Notes: generated from the sequence alone by a model not told the origin. DNA of 64,000 nt from Trichoplax adhaerens (GCF_000150275.1 NW_002060947.1:604695-668694); one strand, 5' to 3'. Positions 1 to 13,870 are shown, counted from the first letter of the stretch. A program made the numbers and translations.

Positions 1-2242
1 TCCTAATTATCGTAGATTTTTTTATCAATTACAAAATACTAGTGGTAATGGTCGAAAGTTAATTTATTTAATGGAGTATTTCTTCCAATTAGCAGTGCTA
101 GAAAGTGCCTATTCATTTGTTACACTCTTTTACATCATATAAGCGTTTTGGCAGCAATTGCGAAGCATTAAGCTTTAACCGATTTAAGTTATGTAATTTT
201 TTGAAATTAGTTGTAAATACACCTTTATACTTAGTATTAGTCGAAAATAAATAGAATAACACTCTCGGGTAGGGTACTATATCTAACATTTAGGCATTCA
301 TTTCTCCTCTATCGCTACTGAAAATAATAGTTTATAGAGAACGGTGTGGTGATTACTGTACATAAATTGAAAATATCCATTAACGGAATTTTGTATGTTA
401 GATGATGATGGTTATCGAAGGGGTAGGCGATTATAGAGCAGTTAGTGTAGACTTTAAAATATTTTGGATTAGTGCGTATTAAATTAAAGAAATATGTGTG
501 TCAAGGCAATTAGTAGATTTCAATATTTGAGTTTACCACAAGTTAAGGTTCTAAGTACTCTTTCGATTAGTCAGTTAAGAGGCGTTTAGTTGTAGAATTA
601 TTGAAAGTAAAGTCGCTAACTATCTGTCACAACCGAGATTGCAAGACAAAAATTAAGGGGCTTCTTGCCTCTAAAGTAGTCTTAACTATCTAAGTACCTA
701 ACTCTAAGCACTCTTTAATCTGCCAAACCTAGATTCGAGTCTTAGACGATAGAATACTCACGCTAAGAATCAAAACTTTATTCTAAAAGCTATTTATTAA
801 AATATCCAATTGAACTCACAACTTACAATCTGCTGCTAACCATTGATAACTGTCTGTTATCAACTAACTTATCAACTCCCTCAATTAAGAACTTTGAGGC
901 TTTTATATAGCCTCACAAACTTCGTTGGTGCAATACAATAATAAATTTATAGCCAAGTCTACATGCTAAGTAAAGCAAGAATCACAACACACTTTCTATG
1001 ACATTTTATATTAGTTAATTAATGGCTAGATTTTAACATATGATTCATTACTCAACGAAATTATATCATGGATGACGCAATAATTAATTAATTGCCATAC
1101 TATCAATCGAATTTGTTTTAAGTGAATGTTTATTGCAACGCTATATTAACGAGCTCTGTACTTGGTAGAGAGTAAATTCATTTCCACACCCAATAGGGCA
1201 CATTAAGTAAGAGAAAACTATTTCAATCATTCAAAAGTTATCGAGAAAAAATCTTAAATCACATTCAATCGAGTACTTAAAGTGAGGGAAGACTATTTCA
1301 ATCGTTCCTTGGTTTATAAAATCATACTTTAAACGTAATTAGTCAATTGGAGCCAAAAATCGAAGATAGGCTTTTCAATCATCAATTAAAGAAAAATAGA
1401 GTATTATGATCGTAATTAGTTATTCAATCGCTCGCGTTTAAACGTGCTGTAGTCGGACTTTTGATATAAATTTATAAGACAAGTCATAAGAATGGATTAG
1501 GTATGGGAGGAAATGTCTACTTCATGTCGATTAGTTGTTAAAACATCTACCTCATTTATTGACTAATTATGTACTTCGAGATTAAGCTTTTCGAAGTATG
1601 ACAGCTGGTACACACATTAAACACTATCGTATAGTATACTACCACCAAAAATTAAAAAAATTATATTTCTTTGCGATAACGTTTTACCACTTTGAACCGC
1701 AGAACAGACCTATAAATCTTGATATGATTCGTACCTTAAATATACTTTTGATACAATAGCAACGACTTTCTCCTGATCCAAAAGTGTTGTCAATCTTAAT
1801 AAAAAACTTCATGAATTCATAATAAATGTTATTTTGAGCAATTCCGATTGACTTAGTCACGTAAAACCATATTATAGAGACGTTACCTTATGGCAAATAA
1901 CGACGATAACAATTGATGTTTAAATACCCGTAGCTGGAGCCGTATTGCTTACTGTATCAGCAATTCACATTTTGGTAGCAGAAGTTATATATTTATGCTG
2001 AGTTGCAATAAGAGTACTACTGTTATTACATCCTTAATACGAAGAAAATCTTTCCTGTCTGTATTTCTGTAGTGTCAATTCAGAAATGTTTTGCTACTAT
2101 TGATATTGTTAAATTCTAAACTCTAAATTACCATCTCGCCTCATTATTAACGCTAGCATTATTTCTTTTACTAGCTCAAAATATTGTCGTCGAAGTTCCT
2201 GATATTAATAGAAATAAAAACTCAAATCATTTGGCAATACTT
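1..2242. other. intergenic, no gene recognised
   Basis: AT-rich sequence with no reading frame of note on either strand. A short imperfect direct repeat is visible around 1208-1310: two copies of an 'actatttcaatc' segment, each within a longer similar stretch. The last part should contain the promoter of the kinase-like gene that starts at 2243, but I see no clear TATA box. Confidence 0.6.
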
Positions 2243-4112
2243 ATGGAGGAAAATATCTGTCGGAAGCTTTTTCCAATTCAGCATCGCCCACCTGCTTTAT
2301 CTAAAGTAGCTCTACAAGGAGTTCTAAAAGATCTGCTTGGTACCGACATTGGCATTAGCAGTGTCTATGAATTCTGCAGTTTTTGTGATAGAAATTATCA
2401 TATCCACATCGACCACGACAAATTTAAACATTACCTAGAGAGCAAAGACTTGCAACTACAAGATGATCAATTTAAACAAAATCAACAAAAACCATCTTTC
2501 GTCTTAAAAATTTTAAATCCTTGCTACCTTGAATACTACGAATTAACACTTGCTCGACTCAAATTGCTACAATACTTGCATAATTGTGGGATACGGTGTC
2601 CTAAGATATTACCGTTACATAATGGCAACATCATGAAAATAGTCCGACTTTCGGATGAAAAAGTTAAGAATCAGGCAGAAAGCATGGAACTCATTGCTTA
2701 CATACTAATTTTTATTGAAGGCCAAACTATAGCCAAAATTCATTCGAACTTCGATTTATGTTATAGACTGGGAAGATTTGCAGCAGAAATTGATATTAAA
2801 TTGCAGGTAAGAGTTTAAAGCTAGTGTAGCCATGTTTATCAAAGTAGCAGCCGTTTCGAATTGTAAACATAGGGAATACTGTTCTGTAATGTAAATACGC
2901 ACTCTTCATTGTGATACTAATTACAGATGGTAGTAAAAAAAGCAGGATCAAGTCCAAAGTAGGCTCTGCAATTCTAATAGATTATGGGCACGTCATAGTG
3001 TTTTGATAATTTATACAGTTATTACAAACCTAAATTTATAACTTGAGAAAAATAAAGCTACTACAGAAAACAAACACTCCGAAATTACTGTCAGATTTGT
3101 CCTCCTAATATTTGCCTACAGTACAACTCAAAGTACTAAAAAACTTCCATCGTCCATTACTAGACGAAAGTGAACCCCAACTTTATTGAAAATTGCTCAA
3201 TTCAAAGTAAATCTACCTAATTCTTTGTTATCAGTACATAGATAATATTATAAAAATATGCACTTATCTACTAAAAGCATGTAAAATATTACAGATAAAT
3301 TAATATTAACACATTCCTAGATAAGTAACCTTAAGGAAACGATGCTATGACAGCTGCGAATATATTACTCCATAACGATAGCACTTAGCTAAATCCTTTA
3401 TTTTTAATATTTTCTATCGTCTAAATGAAATGCAACATTCGTTTTATTTTTTAAGGCTTATTCTGATGAAACTATAAAGCAAGCCAACAATATTTGGTCT
3501 TTGCAAAATTTTCCAGCATGTAAATATTATTTAAAATATTGTTCAGACGAAAAAAGAGGCTTTTTGGAAAATATTTTCAATCAAATATGTAGAACCTACT
3601 TTAATAAACATGTCAAGAACCTACGAACCGCCATAATTCATGCTGATTTCAATCATGGGAATATCATTGTTAAATATAATAACGAAACTAATAACTACGA
3701 TATCAACGGAATAATCGATTTTGGTTTAGTGAATTATAGTTGCGTGGTCTTCGAATTAGCCGTTTTGATGGCTTACACTTTATTGACTGTGCCGCATGAT
3801 CGTATCAGAGCACTTGGTCATTTAATTTCAGGCTTTCATTCAGTATTTCCACTTACTGAAGTAGAATATAAAAGCATCTACACACTCATTATACTTCGAT
3901 TAGTGCAAACATCAATTTTAACAAAATACAGTTCCAATCTACAACCAGACAACGAATTTACTATGGATAGCTATGAAGAAAAGTTGGAAATTCTAAAATT
4001 TTTGTTATCAATACCTGAAAGAGATGTATATGCTGTATGGGATAAAATTGTTGGATTTTCAGTTGGAGAAGACGTTTATAATTATCTAGAAAGCGAAAAT
4101 ATTCAAATTTGA
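2243..4112 (+). CDS. hydroxylysine kinase-like protein, copy 1
   Basis: Two exons, 2243..2806 and 3456..4112, joined in phase 0 (donor CAG|GTAAG, acceptor TTAAG), give 406 aa. The family is the APH/choline-kinase-like hydroxylysine kinase (HYKK, AGPHD1), which uses GTP to phosphorylate free 5-hydroxylysine from collagen breakdown. Visible marks are the aspartate-rich-loop-like CDRNYH, the nucleotide-binding-lobe FVLKIL, the catalytic loop H250-A-D252 with N257, and the metal-binding IDFG at 275-278. Further family segments follow (GHLISGF, FPLTEVEY). Human HYKK is about 373 aa, so the length fits. TTG at 2231 opens the frame, but ATG at 2243 is the realistic start. The intron (649 bp) is long for this region. 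IDFG is followed by L, where copies 2 and 3 have E or D, so substrate preference may differ. Cytosolic location is expected, as no signal peptide is seen. Confidence 0.85.
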
Positions 4113-5177
4113 CTAATGTAATCAAATTTTATATTCTTTATTCACATATTCGCATGAAAGGAGGTTACGAAATGATTTAATAGGGTTTTTTTCTATAGTA
4201 TAGTAATTGATAGCTAAGTAACTATGGTTTAATCGGGTTTGTATTTTATTTAAGATATATTTATGGTCCTTTCTAATTAAGACTATTTCGGAATATATAT
4301 ATATGGTAATACTTGATTTGGAAATATCATTGTAGTCAGCAATTTAACAATGTTTGATGATTGTATTTACAGTATATATAGCAGCAGTAACTATAATGTC
4401 ATTGTGTATTACGCTCTCTAAAACTATACACAGATACTCTTTATAAATTCATTTTATTCTATACCTCATAACAGAAAATTCTTTAATAGCTTTCTGAAAA
4501 ATGAATAGATTATAATAAAATATAAAAATAATTTAAAATAGCCTCACGGTTAGAATATCACCAAAATTGATCTGGGTCTCTGAAGGAATGCTATTAATTG
4601 GTATCAAATCTATCTATCGTTTAAAATTTTTTTCTATAATTTCAGTCATGAACTGTTATTGACAAAAAAATAGTATAATTGAATAATAATTTAACTTGGA
4701 AATGCATACTTAGACGATTTCTGTAACCTTATTCAATCAGTATTGAATTCTGTTCCTATGCCTCCGCGCTCATGATCTACAATTACTTTCTACCATTTTC
4801 ATTATTAATTCATCTGATTTATCAATTAATTTGTCAATCAATTATCTCATTTCTTTCGCTATATTGTAGTAATCCAAAACTTTATAGCAGGTTTGTAGTG
4901 ATTATAAGGTATCCACTTAACATTGTTTTTGATATAGTAGCTTACTGTCACTACTAGAAGAAGAATACTCATTTCACCCGTAACAAAAAGCTTGAGAATA
5001 TTGCTTTACTCGTATTGCTTGGCCACCAAACTTCCATAAAGTTCAATCCTGTTCTAAAGTAATAATGGATAGTCAATGTTTTTGTCGGATGTTTACAATT
5101 TACTATATGTTAAATGCCAAAATTATACCTCGACTAATGTTATCTTATAGTTATATACTACTGTATTCTGCTGATAC
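4113..5177. other. intergenic, no gene recognised
   Basis: AT-rich. A 61-codon frame at 4772-4957 has hydrophobic AT-driven composition and no family marks. Nothing resembling exon 1 of the decayed kinase copy that follows could be found here. Confidence 0.5.
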
Positions 5178-5563
5178 AACAATGATTCCAATCAGTGCAA
5201 TATAGCAGGAATTATTGATGTTAGCCTAGTTCATTATGACTGCATAATCTTTGAATTAGAGGTATCATGATGGCCTATACGAGTATGATGCTAAGCCATT
5301 ACGTAGAGTCCTTGCAGGCTACTGGACACTTGATTGCTGGTTTCCATGAATTTTTCCAATTGCAGAAGAATAATATGGATTATGTAAAATTTCCACTGCC
5401 AGGCTGCTACAATCAATCATTATGACCGACTATACGCATGTAGTGTGTTAAAATTGACAAATCCTTATGTTTGAATGGCTATCAGGATAAATACAGAATA
5501 TTTCATTTATTAAATATGACACCGGAAAAGGAGGTTTAAAGTGTTTAGGAAAAGTTTGTTTGG
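5178..5563 (+). pseudogene. decayed hydroxylysine kinase-like copy (exon 2 part)
   Basis: Reading from 5178 gives a segment matching exon 2 of the kinase-like genes around the metal-binding loop: IAGIID, then VSLVHYDCIIFELE. After a frame change, ATGHLIAGFHEFF follows. After another, ARLLQSIIMTDYTH appears, and then NGYQDKYRIFHLLNMTPEKEV. Each piece aligns in order with copies 1 and 2, but they lie in different frames with stop codons between them. The FG of IDFG is replaced by VS. The catalytic-loop half and exon 1 are missing. It lies between intact copies 1 and 2, as expected for a dead tandem duplicate. Confidence 0.85.
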
Positions 5564-6906
5564 ATTTCAAAATTAACAATGCGCGTAATAAAAGCTAGCA
5601 AATTCGAAAATAAATCTATAATACTTTGCAACTATTCGATTTCTGACATTAAAATTAAAATACAGCGGAAAAATTAAATTATTGATTTACACCGAATCGC
5701 ATGAGATATCTCGATTTGAAGACAGCAGGCTGCAAGAACTAGCTCCTAGTAATACGTATCTAACTGCAAATTGCATGTTACTTGGATAAAAGGCCAATTC
5801 AGTGATTCATGACTAGATGGAACGACACTGTATATTTGATAGGCTGCACAAAGTTAATACTAGATTAGTTTAAGATATGCGTATAGTGTATTAACTTTTT
5901 CACCTTTATGCATGTACTTTCTATTAATGTCTTGAAGTGTAGCGAAGATATGATCATTTGAACTCTGTTCTAGGATTTAGTATAATTTATTATTTCAGAT
6001 ATCCTTACACAAACATTTTTATGTTAACATTGATGAATATATTGAATATTTATATCCGAGTATTTCTTCTTATGGTACTTTTTTTTGTATTACATGATGC
6101 TAGCATCCTATCTTATCATTAGCTATTTCAGTAGTGATATTCACTATCTCTGTTAGTCATCTTAACTTCTACAGCCAAGGATTAGAAAAATTTTTTCAAA
6201 TATCTTGTGATATCGTAAAAAACGAGTAGATTTGATCTGTTCTAAAACATTTTAACATCCTATATATAATCTACGCGTTTCATATGCAATAAAACTCTTT
6301 GCATGATAAACATAACTGAATGTTAGGTTCCTATAAACGTAGTGTTACCTAGTAATGATATCATTGCTACTGCACTATCTTTCAAGTTAAAGCTTTCATG
6401 CAATTAATATGCTCTCTTACAGTTTCTGTTTTATAGATTTGAGCGGAAATTCGGTTTTAGGCAACTGCTTAAGATAATCCAATTAGCTAAAATGTGAAGG
6501 CAGCAATTGTACAGAATTGAATCGAAATTTATTTATACTGCTCACTATCGCTAGGTACGCCCTACTGCTCAAGGTTTTTAGCTCTAAGTCCTTCATTATC
6601 ATAAATTTCAATACTAGTATTAATTTCATGCTATGGAAACTGGAATACATTACTGCAATTGTATTGAATTCTATTGTGCTTCCCATAGAGACAAAGCAAT
6701 CATTAATTATTACATCAGCCATTAAGAATTGCATGTTGTATAGATCCTGGACATCAGCTCTATTCTTTACGGCCAATAATCCGTCTGGAGAGATTTTAAA
6801 ACGACGGTGCTTGTTGCACAATCTTGAAGCTTGGATACCGTTAGTTTCATGTGTTGAAGTTATACAAGATTACTTAACCATGCATACGGTTAATAATTCT
6901 ATTCTA
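5564..6906. other. intergenic or 5' region of kinase-like copy 2
   Basis: AT-rich. From 6517 the frame of the next gene is open upstream of its first convincing homology, but the peptide there is not kinase-like. It could be leader sequence, an untranslated exon or intron. No other gene is seen. Confidence 0.5.
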
Positions 6907-8370
6907 ATGTTCTCACGAGTGAATTCGTTCCTCAAATGTAGCAACTATGATCGTGTAGCGTGCAAAGTCAAGGATTTCAAGTGTTTTCACTCCTCAGTAT
7001 ACCAAAAAATCCCCTTTACAGCCTTACCTTTGGAGAATAAGTGGCATCAGAAACGCCACTCTTTTAAGACACGTCCGCCAAATTTACCTAAAGATCAAGT
7101 CAAGGAAATTCTAACAAATCTTATAGGAGCTAATAACATTAATATTAACAATCTGAAGGAACTACCAAGCTACGCTGATCGAAATTACTACTTTCAACTA
7201 GATTATCCTATAATAAGCCGCCATTTTGGAAACTATCAAGATAGTTCCGTGCATACTTATAGTAAAATGGCCAAAGAAAACCAGTCTTACGTTTTGAAGA
7301 TATTAAGTTGTCCTGATCAAGAATCTTATGATTTACACCATGCTCGACTTTGCGCTATGAAGCATCTTTACAACACTGGAATTAATTGTCCTAGTCCAAT
7401 AAATCTAGCAAATCAAAAGTGGATAAAAACGGTCAAACTACCTCAACAGAAATTAAATGCTGGTAATCAAAGTATGGATAATTTCGAAGAACACATTGCT
7501 TACCTTTTAACCTATGTTGATGGTCAGACTGTAGCAACAATTCAGCCGAACGAAGACCTATTATACCAAATAGGAGGGTATGCAGGATTGCTCGATAAAA
7601 ATTTGCAGGTAAAAAAATTCTGCTCAGATCATGAACTGCTATCAGTGTCTACTGTGCATATCGATGATTTCTTATTTTCTACATGAATAGTCCAATTTCG
7701 TTATGTAGTAATCTATACAGCTAATTGCTGGTAATTACAAGCACTCTTTTTAATTTAGAATTTTTCGGATGACCGGCTAAAAGTAAATCGAAGTATTTGG
7801 TCAATTCACAACTTTTTGGAATTAAAACCCTATATCCAATATTGCCGAGAAGATAAAAGAGACTTTATGGAGCGAATTTATGATCGCTGCGCTAGCTATT
7901 TCCAAGTAAACATGAATAACCTACGTATCAATGTTATTCATAATGATCTTAACATTGATAATATTATCATTAAGCAAAATAATGGAGTAACTGGTTACAA
8001 AGTAGCAGGGATTATCGATTTCGGAGAAGTTGATTATGCTTTTACAATAAGCGAATTGGCTATCATGGTTTATTATGCAATGTGGATAATTAATCAAGAT
8101 CCACTTACAGCAGCTGGTCACTTAATTGCTGGTTTCAACTCTGTATTTCCTTTAACAGATATCGAATACAAGGGATTGTATACCATGATCTTAGCTAGAC
8201 TATTTCAATCCATAACTTTAGTAGATTATCATATTTCTTGCTTTCCAGAAAATGAATACCTAAAAGGGCACTATGACAAGAAATTAAAGATTTATGATTT
8301 ATTATCATGTGCCTCAGAGCGAAAAGTTTACAAAATATGGGATGAAATAATGAAAATTCGCAAGAACTAG
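6907..8370 (+). CDS. hydroxylysine kinase-like protein, copy 2
   Basis: Exons 6907..7608 and 7759..8370, phase 0 (CAG|GTAAAA; acceptor TTTAG), give up to 437 aa. Homology to HYKK starts near 7072 (RPPNLPKDQ), followed by PSYADRNYYF, YVLKILS, catalytic loop H295-N-D297 and IIDFGE with metal-binding D321. The end has GHLIAGFNSVFPLT. This copy keeps the most canonical active site. The expected reaction is GTP-dependent phosphorylation of 5-hydroxylysine. The start is uncertain: the frame is open from 6517, and ATG codons at 6877 and 6907 precede the homology. The leader from 6907 is rich in K/R and S/F with no acidic run at first, so a mitochondrial presequence is possible. A spurious leader due to a missed upstream exon is also possible. 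The intron is only 150 bp. Confidence 0.85.
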
Positions 8371-9286
8371 CCTATTCCATCCTTACTCGATGTATCAATC
8401 AATATCAGTTGTAATATCAGCTACTGTCAACAATTTTATAAATTATACTATATACTAATTTATGATCATGTGCTGAGTCAAGAAATTAAAGGTTTATCAT
8501 TCATTTTCATCAAGCTTGTAAAATAGTCATCAAAATTATAGTGGTACCGTTCAGACGCGAATATTGATCTATTCTGACGAGATTTGTAATTAAAATTTCC
8601 ATTGCAAGGACGACATCAAGGGGAAACTTTACAGTCTTTGCTGCAAAAATGCGAATAAGAGAGTTTACTACTGCGTGCTTGATAAATAATTGAATAACTT
8701 GTAAATTAATTACCCTCTGCTCTGGAATCAACTCCTAACCAATTACCCAACAAAGTTGTAAAATTGATGACAGTGATGTTAGCTTGTTCGAAATCAGGCT
8801 TCACCTAATTGCCACGTATAAAGATAGTCATTTTTGATTCAAAAGTTTGCAATTTTTATAAAAGATACGCAAAATGCCTCAATTTGATGACGTCCATTAT
8901 AGCCGGAAGTTAAATCAATACTCAATTTAATCAAGATATGGGCTGAAGTATAAATTTTTAGAGAACAAATTTCTAGGATAATATTACAACCAGAATCGTT
9001 CAAGAAATGATGGAATCGCAAGGAAATTATTATGTACAATTCAGATGCAAATTCAACTTTCACCTTTTGTATGTCTGCTTGCACTCGTATATGGTAGCAT
9101 CCAACTAACTCAAAATAGGAAGGGAATTGCGTATAAAGATATCAGGATAGCAATTAAAATGAAGAAAATTTACTGGCTTTCGGTTTTTCATCCTCGCCAA
9201 ACATAACTATTGAATATTATAAGCGAAAATCAAGGACATAAGGTCTGATTGAAATACTTCATAAAAAATAGTTGATTCTACAACTG
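8371..9286. other. intergenic, two weak minus-strand frames
   Basis: Open frames of 73 and 81 codons on the minus strand (8510-8731 and 8839-9084) show no recognised motif. I found no convincing splice pair to join them. Nothing else is seen. Confidence 0.4.
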
Positions 9287-10073
9287 AATAAAGCCTATTT
9301 CATCATTTTTGTCATAAACTTTTGAGTCATTCTCTCACTGAATTAGATGAAGTTGGGATTAGAAAGAACGCCCATATCCTTTATTTAACAATCAAGTACC
9401 CTGTCGATTAAGAATCAAACTACTGTATAGTTAACAAAGTCTATCTTATCTAGCTTCTGCCTTGTGGTACCGCACTATGGAGACCATTAAAGAAGGACCA
9501 GTGATAAGTTAGCCTTTTATCGCAGTATATCCGCAGAAAAGAACTATCATATGAATCTAAGAGTTAAATCTACCGACAGTATAATAACCTGAACGATCTA
9601 CTGAAAACTACTACTATCTTTCTAAATACACCATCATTCATAAGCTTTACCGAGCTGTTAGTGATGCAAATCTAACGACCTTATCAGCCGACCATCTTCG
9701 AAATCGCAAAATCGCTTCAACAATAAAGCCTTCACAACAATAATTGTTAAGAAATTGATATAAATTGTTCACATCATGGTGTGATACTAAGTGAAATATT
9801 AAAAATGTTAACATCTATCATTAAGAAATAGTGGCTATCAAGTGTCTATTTGCTATTTCTTATTCCACTTTAATTAAATAAGAATGGTACGTTTCTAAAA
9901 CTTTCATCTATCTATTAATCTTTGAAACATATGTTATGGTTAGTCAATTTATATCATAAGCCAAAGCTGGAAATTCAATTATTAACATTACTCCATCGCT
10001 TGCCCTGGCAAATAATTCTTGTTTCAAACGAACATTGGGTAGTTCTTTTGTCTCTATTTATATAGAGAGCTTA
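9287..10073. repeat. diverged tandem duplication, copy A
   Basis: A non-coding unit of about 790 bp, followed directly by a second diverged copy. Shared blocks occur in the same order: the 'aataaagcc' opening, 'tttatttaacaatcaagtac', 'ggaccagtgataagttagcc', 'taagctttaccgagctg', 'gaaatattaaaa', 'gcttgccctggcaaat' and 'ttttgtct' near the end. Many substitutions and small gaps separate the copies. Neither copy has a long frame on either strand. Confidence 0.8.
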
Positions 10074-10075
10074 CT

Positions 10076-10838
10076 AAATAAAGCCAATCTCATCAATTTT
10101 GTCAAAAACACCTAAATCTTTCTTTTACGAAATAGATAAAATTGGAATAAAATTGACCGCTTGTATTCTTTATTTAACAATCAAGTACCACCACTATTAG
10201 GAATGAAACTGAAGTTAACAATATCAATCTCACCTAGCGGCTACATTTAGGTACATCACCATGGAGGCAACTAAGGGAGGACTAGTGATGAGTTATCCTC
10301 TTATCGCAGTAAACGCGTATCCACCGAAAGAACTCGCATGTGAATTTAAGAGTTGAATTAACCTACAAGCTACTGAAAACTACACTATTTCCTGACTTAA
10401 CTAACATTTATTAACTTTACCGAGCTGCTGGCGGTCAAAATCTTACAATTTCATCAACCTATCATCGTCTAAAGCCGCTCCAGTAAATAAGTCTTCATAG
10501 TAATAACTATTCAGAAACTAGTATAAATTGTCACATCGTAGATTTAATGCTAAGTGAAATATTAAAAGGTCAACAGCTACCATTGAGAAATGATTGCTGT
10601 AGAGTATCTATTTGCCATTTTTTATTCCATTTTAATTGAAATATAAATAGTTCGCTTCTAAAATTTTCATATGTCTATAAAGCTTTTTCGAAATAAATAT
10701 TATGGATAATCAAGTTATATTACCAGTCGAATCTGAGAATTATTTGCTACTGCATCATCGTTTGTCCTAGCAAATGATTCCTGATTCAAAAGTCCATTTG
10801 GTAATTTTTTTGTCTACATTTAAATTTAGAGCTTTTAC
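10076..10838. repeat. diverged tandem duplication, copy B
   Basis: Second copy of the 9287-10073 unit, same orientation and head to tail. Matching blocks include 'tttatttaacaatcaagtac', 'ggactagtgatgagttatcc', 'actttaccgagctgctgg', 'gaaatattaaaagg' and 'gtttgtcctagcaaat'. No terminal inverted repeats or coding frame were found, so this looks like an old segmental duplication rather than a recognisable transposon. Confidence 0.8.
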
Positions 10839-13800
10839 TTGAGGTCTCTTCATTTTTTATTCGAATCAAATCGTGAAATGCTACGCATATTCAAGTAGAG
10901 GAAATGTAGTAAAAGCTATAAATTTGATAAAAGTGTTACAAACTATTATAATAAACTTATAGTAAACAGTCTATTAATTACCGCAATTCATATTTGAGTA
11001 TAAGATTTATTGGTTAATCTCAATTTATCCCTGTTTTAAAGCTGCATAAATGTTAATTGAAAGTTATTTCGTAGAAGCAATGCATTAAACTACAATAAAA
11101 TAATAGTGAGATTACTGGTAATGCTCTACTGTAAAAAGCGGAAAATTAGATCCAACAGTGATACTCAATGCTCCTATTTCGACCAGCGGACTATAAATGT
11201 ATTATGAAATTCTTGCATAGACTAGAGTATCAAAGTATTCAATTATTATTAAAATTTTACTTAGGAAAGGAAACTATATGTTTAAAATTGTGCATTATTA
11301 TGTAAATAGCTATTAAATCCGTATACTAGAAATACTATAAGCTTGGATTTGTATGCTTTGAACCGAAAATAAATTAGCTACTTTCAGTTTATCGTTTTTT
11401 AATTTATTTGGAGCCAATACTTTGACAAATTCTATGCAACCGTACTTGTAACGAATTTAAATTGTGGTTGGTGTAATGCAATAGTCAATTCAGTTGCATC
11501 TTGCAGGCAATAACTTCCATTAGTCTCCTTTGCCGCAAGATAATTATTGTCTGTCAGTTTAAAAATTGTAGAAATGCCATGACATATTATTTAATCATAA
11601 CAAATCGCCGGTTGCTAGGGTTATTCTAGATTTATGAAAGATTTACCGTAGTACCGTAACTAATGAAATCTTAGCACGAATAGAATTGAAGTTAGGCTGT
11701 AATTTATTATTATGATTTATGAATATAATGTAATATTCCATATGATATACTTTATCTTTTTCACTTAGAAAAGTAATTCATTCAATAATCACCATTAAAA
11801 TCCTTATATTGAGTTTGAAGACCTGATAGTGTAACAAATATCGATATTTGTAATATCAATATTTTCCAGTGACTATGATCAATTTCGGTGTTATCATGAT
11901 TTTTACTAATACTGAGATGCCTATAATCCTTATTGCCACATCGATAGCTTTACAAGCTTGAATAGAGCATTTCAAATTAATATGATCATTGATCAAACTG
12001 TAATTCGTTACATTTATCATGAAATTTTCCATAGTCTAACGATCATTTTCATGATTGCAAATTATTCAATCTTTCAATTAATGCCAAAGTCTCCGTTATA
12101 CTATTACTATTGAACTGTAACTTTAGCAACCTGTGTAAAGTACCTCGATAATATTTTGTACTATCAACGGTTATTGCTCATGATCTTGATTAAATTTTTG
12201 TAAGCTTGATGATTTTTGTTTATATTCTTAGATAGTTCAAATGAATTTAGTTCACTGTCAATTCGGTAACTTGAATAAAGTATTTCGTATTTATAGTAAG
12301 GATAGTGATAATTTCTTTGTAGTTGTAAAAATTTACTTGAAAATTAAAGGAAATAGCACATTTAATTCAATTATTTTATTCATGAAAAGCAACATCAAAG
12401 GCAGGACGAGAAAATTCTATGAGAATTAATTTTAAAATTATTTTCGTAAACATCATTTACCTTGAGGCATTAGCACAAATCTGTGACTATTTCTAACCTG
12501 ATTGTCAATATAAAAATCAACTTAAAAATATCATTTTAGTTTTTCTGTATTGTGTCTGTCATGTATAGAAGGAGCGAGTGACCGAAATTTACGTGATCTT
12601 ATTTTTCATTTAATTAAATAACACAAAATAAGACTCATTATATAATTCTAGCTCTAATTTGCATTCACATATAAGGACTAAAGTTAATTCAGTTACATTC
12701 TAGCCGGTGTTAAAAGTTGTGAATTGAATTAGAGCTAACTCATCCATATTTTTCAATTAAGTGAACTACTGCGTTGAATTGCACACTTGCTATTGTTCTT
12801 TTTGTCTACTTATTTTTTATTGTTGATATCTACAACAAATGCAGCACATAATATCAGACTGCATAACAAATTTATAATTATATTGTAATAGTTGCCCCTT
12901 CGCTATAAAAACAATCAAGTTACAATAGTTTGCTATACCTGAATTCAGCTAATGTAGAACTATTGTTAAGCATAAAATTTCATTATTCCATCATAACAAT
13001 TTGTCCGCCTATACTATAACCATGATTAAGTAATAAAAAATTGAACAACTCAAATACGTACTTTACTTCAAAGAACGATAGAAATGTTCTTAAATCCGAT
13101 GATTGTTACATTACAATAAGAAATATGGGTGAAAGTACTGTAATGCTAAAGCTTTTGTCATAATACTTATGGTAGTTTCCCAGGATGTTATATCTTTATA
13201 ATACATGTCTGCATAAGACTAGCAGTGTCAGGACGCTATTACCAACTTGCAATGGTCTCATACTGTAAGTTGACAAAATCCATACCTATTATTACCGCTA
13301 TCATCAAGGGATTACTAGTATATGGTAATCAATTAAGTCATCACTGACTTTGGTATACTGTACTTTCATAAGAACTTTTAAGCATCACTTTCATTAAGTT
13401 CCATTTACAACTTCAACGATGCCGTATTTAATAACCTACTTAGCCAGTTAGAAAGAAATATAGAATTGTCTGATTTGTCTATGTAATTAATTTTCAATTG
13501 TTGCAAAGCTGCATTCCAGGCCGTCGCTACACATTGAAGCTTTAGAAAGCCACTACTTGCTAATTCATTGAAAACAATTTATGCAACAAGTTGCCATGGC
13601 ATCCTTGAATTTTATTCATAGCTATTTAGACGATTTTAAGTTTAAACAGTAATTAATTTCTAAATTAATACGCGTAGGATTTACAAGTTTATCTGATTTC
13701 ATATATCATTTGTACTTTTATTAGATCTTATTCGAAATTGAAAGTCGATTGTAACCTGATTGACCAACTTTCACGTTACTGTATTTCACGGACCTTAAAA

Positions 13801-13858
13801 AATGAAGTACGTGTAAAATGCTTCTAAATCAATAAACATTAATGTCAGTTTGAGACCA
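10839..13858. other. intergenic, no gene recognised
   Basis: AT-rich, about 3 kb. A 62-codon frame at 12241-12429 has no motif. No exon with convincing splice borders was found by eye. Confidence 0.5.
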
Positions 13859-13870
13859 GACAATAATACA

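Noticed and set aside
4772-4957. 61-codon hydrophobic plus-strand frame
   Set aside because: Short, AT-driven composition with no signal or splice context.
8510-9084. Two minus-strand frames that might be exons of one gene
   Set aside because: No recognisable motif and no donor/acceptor pair that joins them in phase was found.
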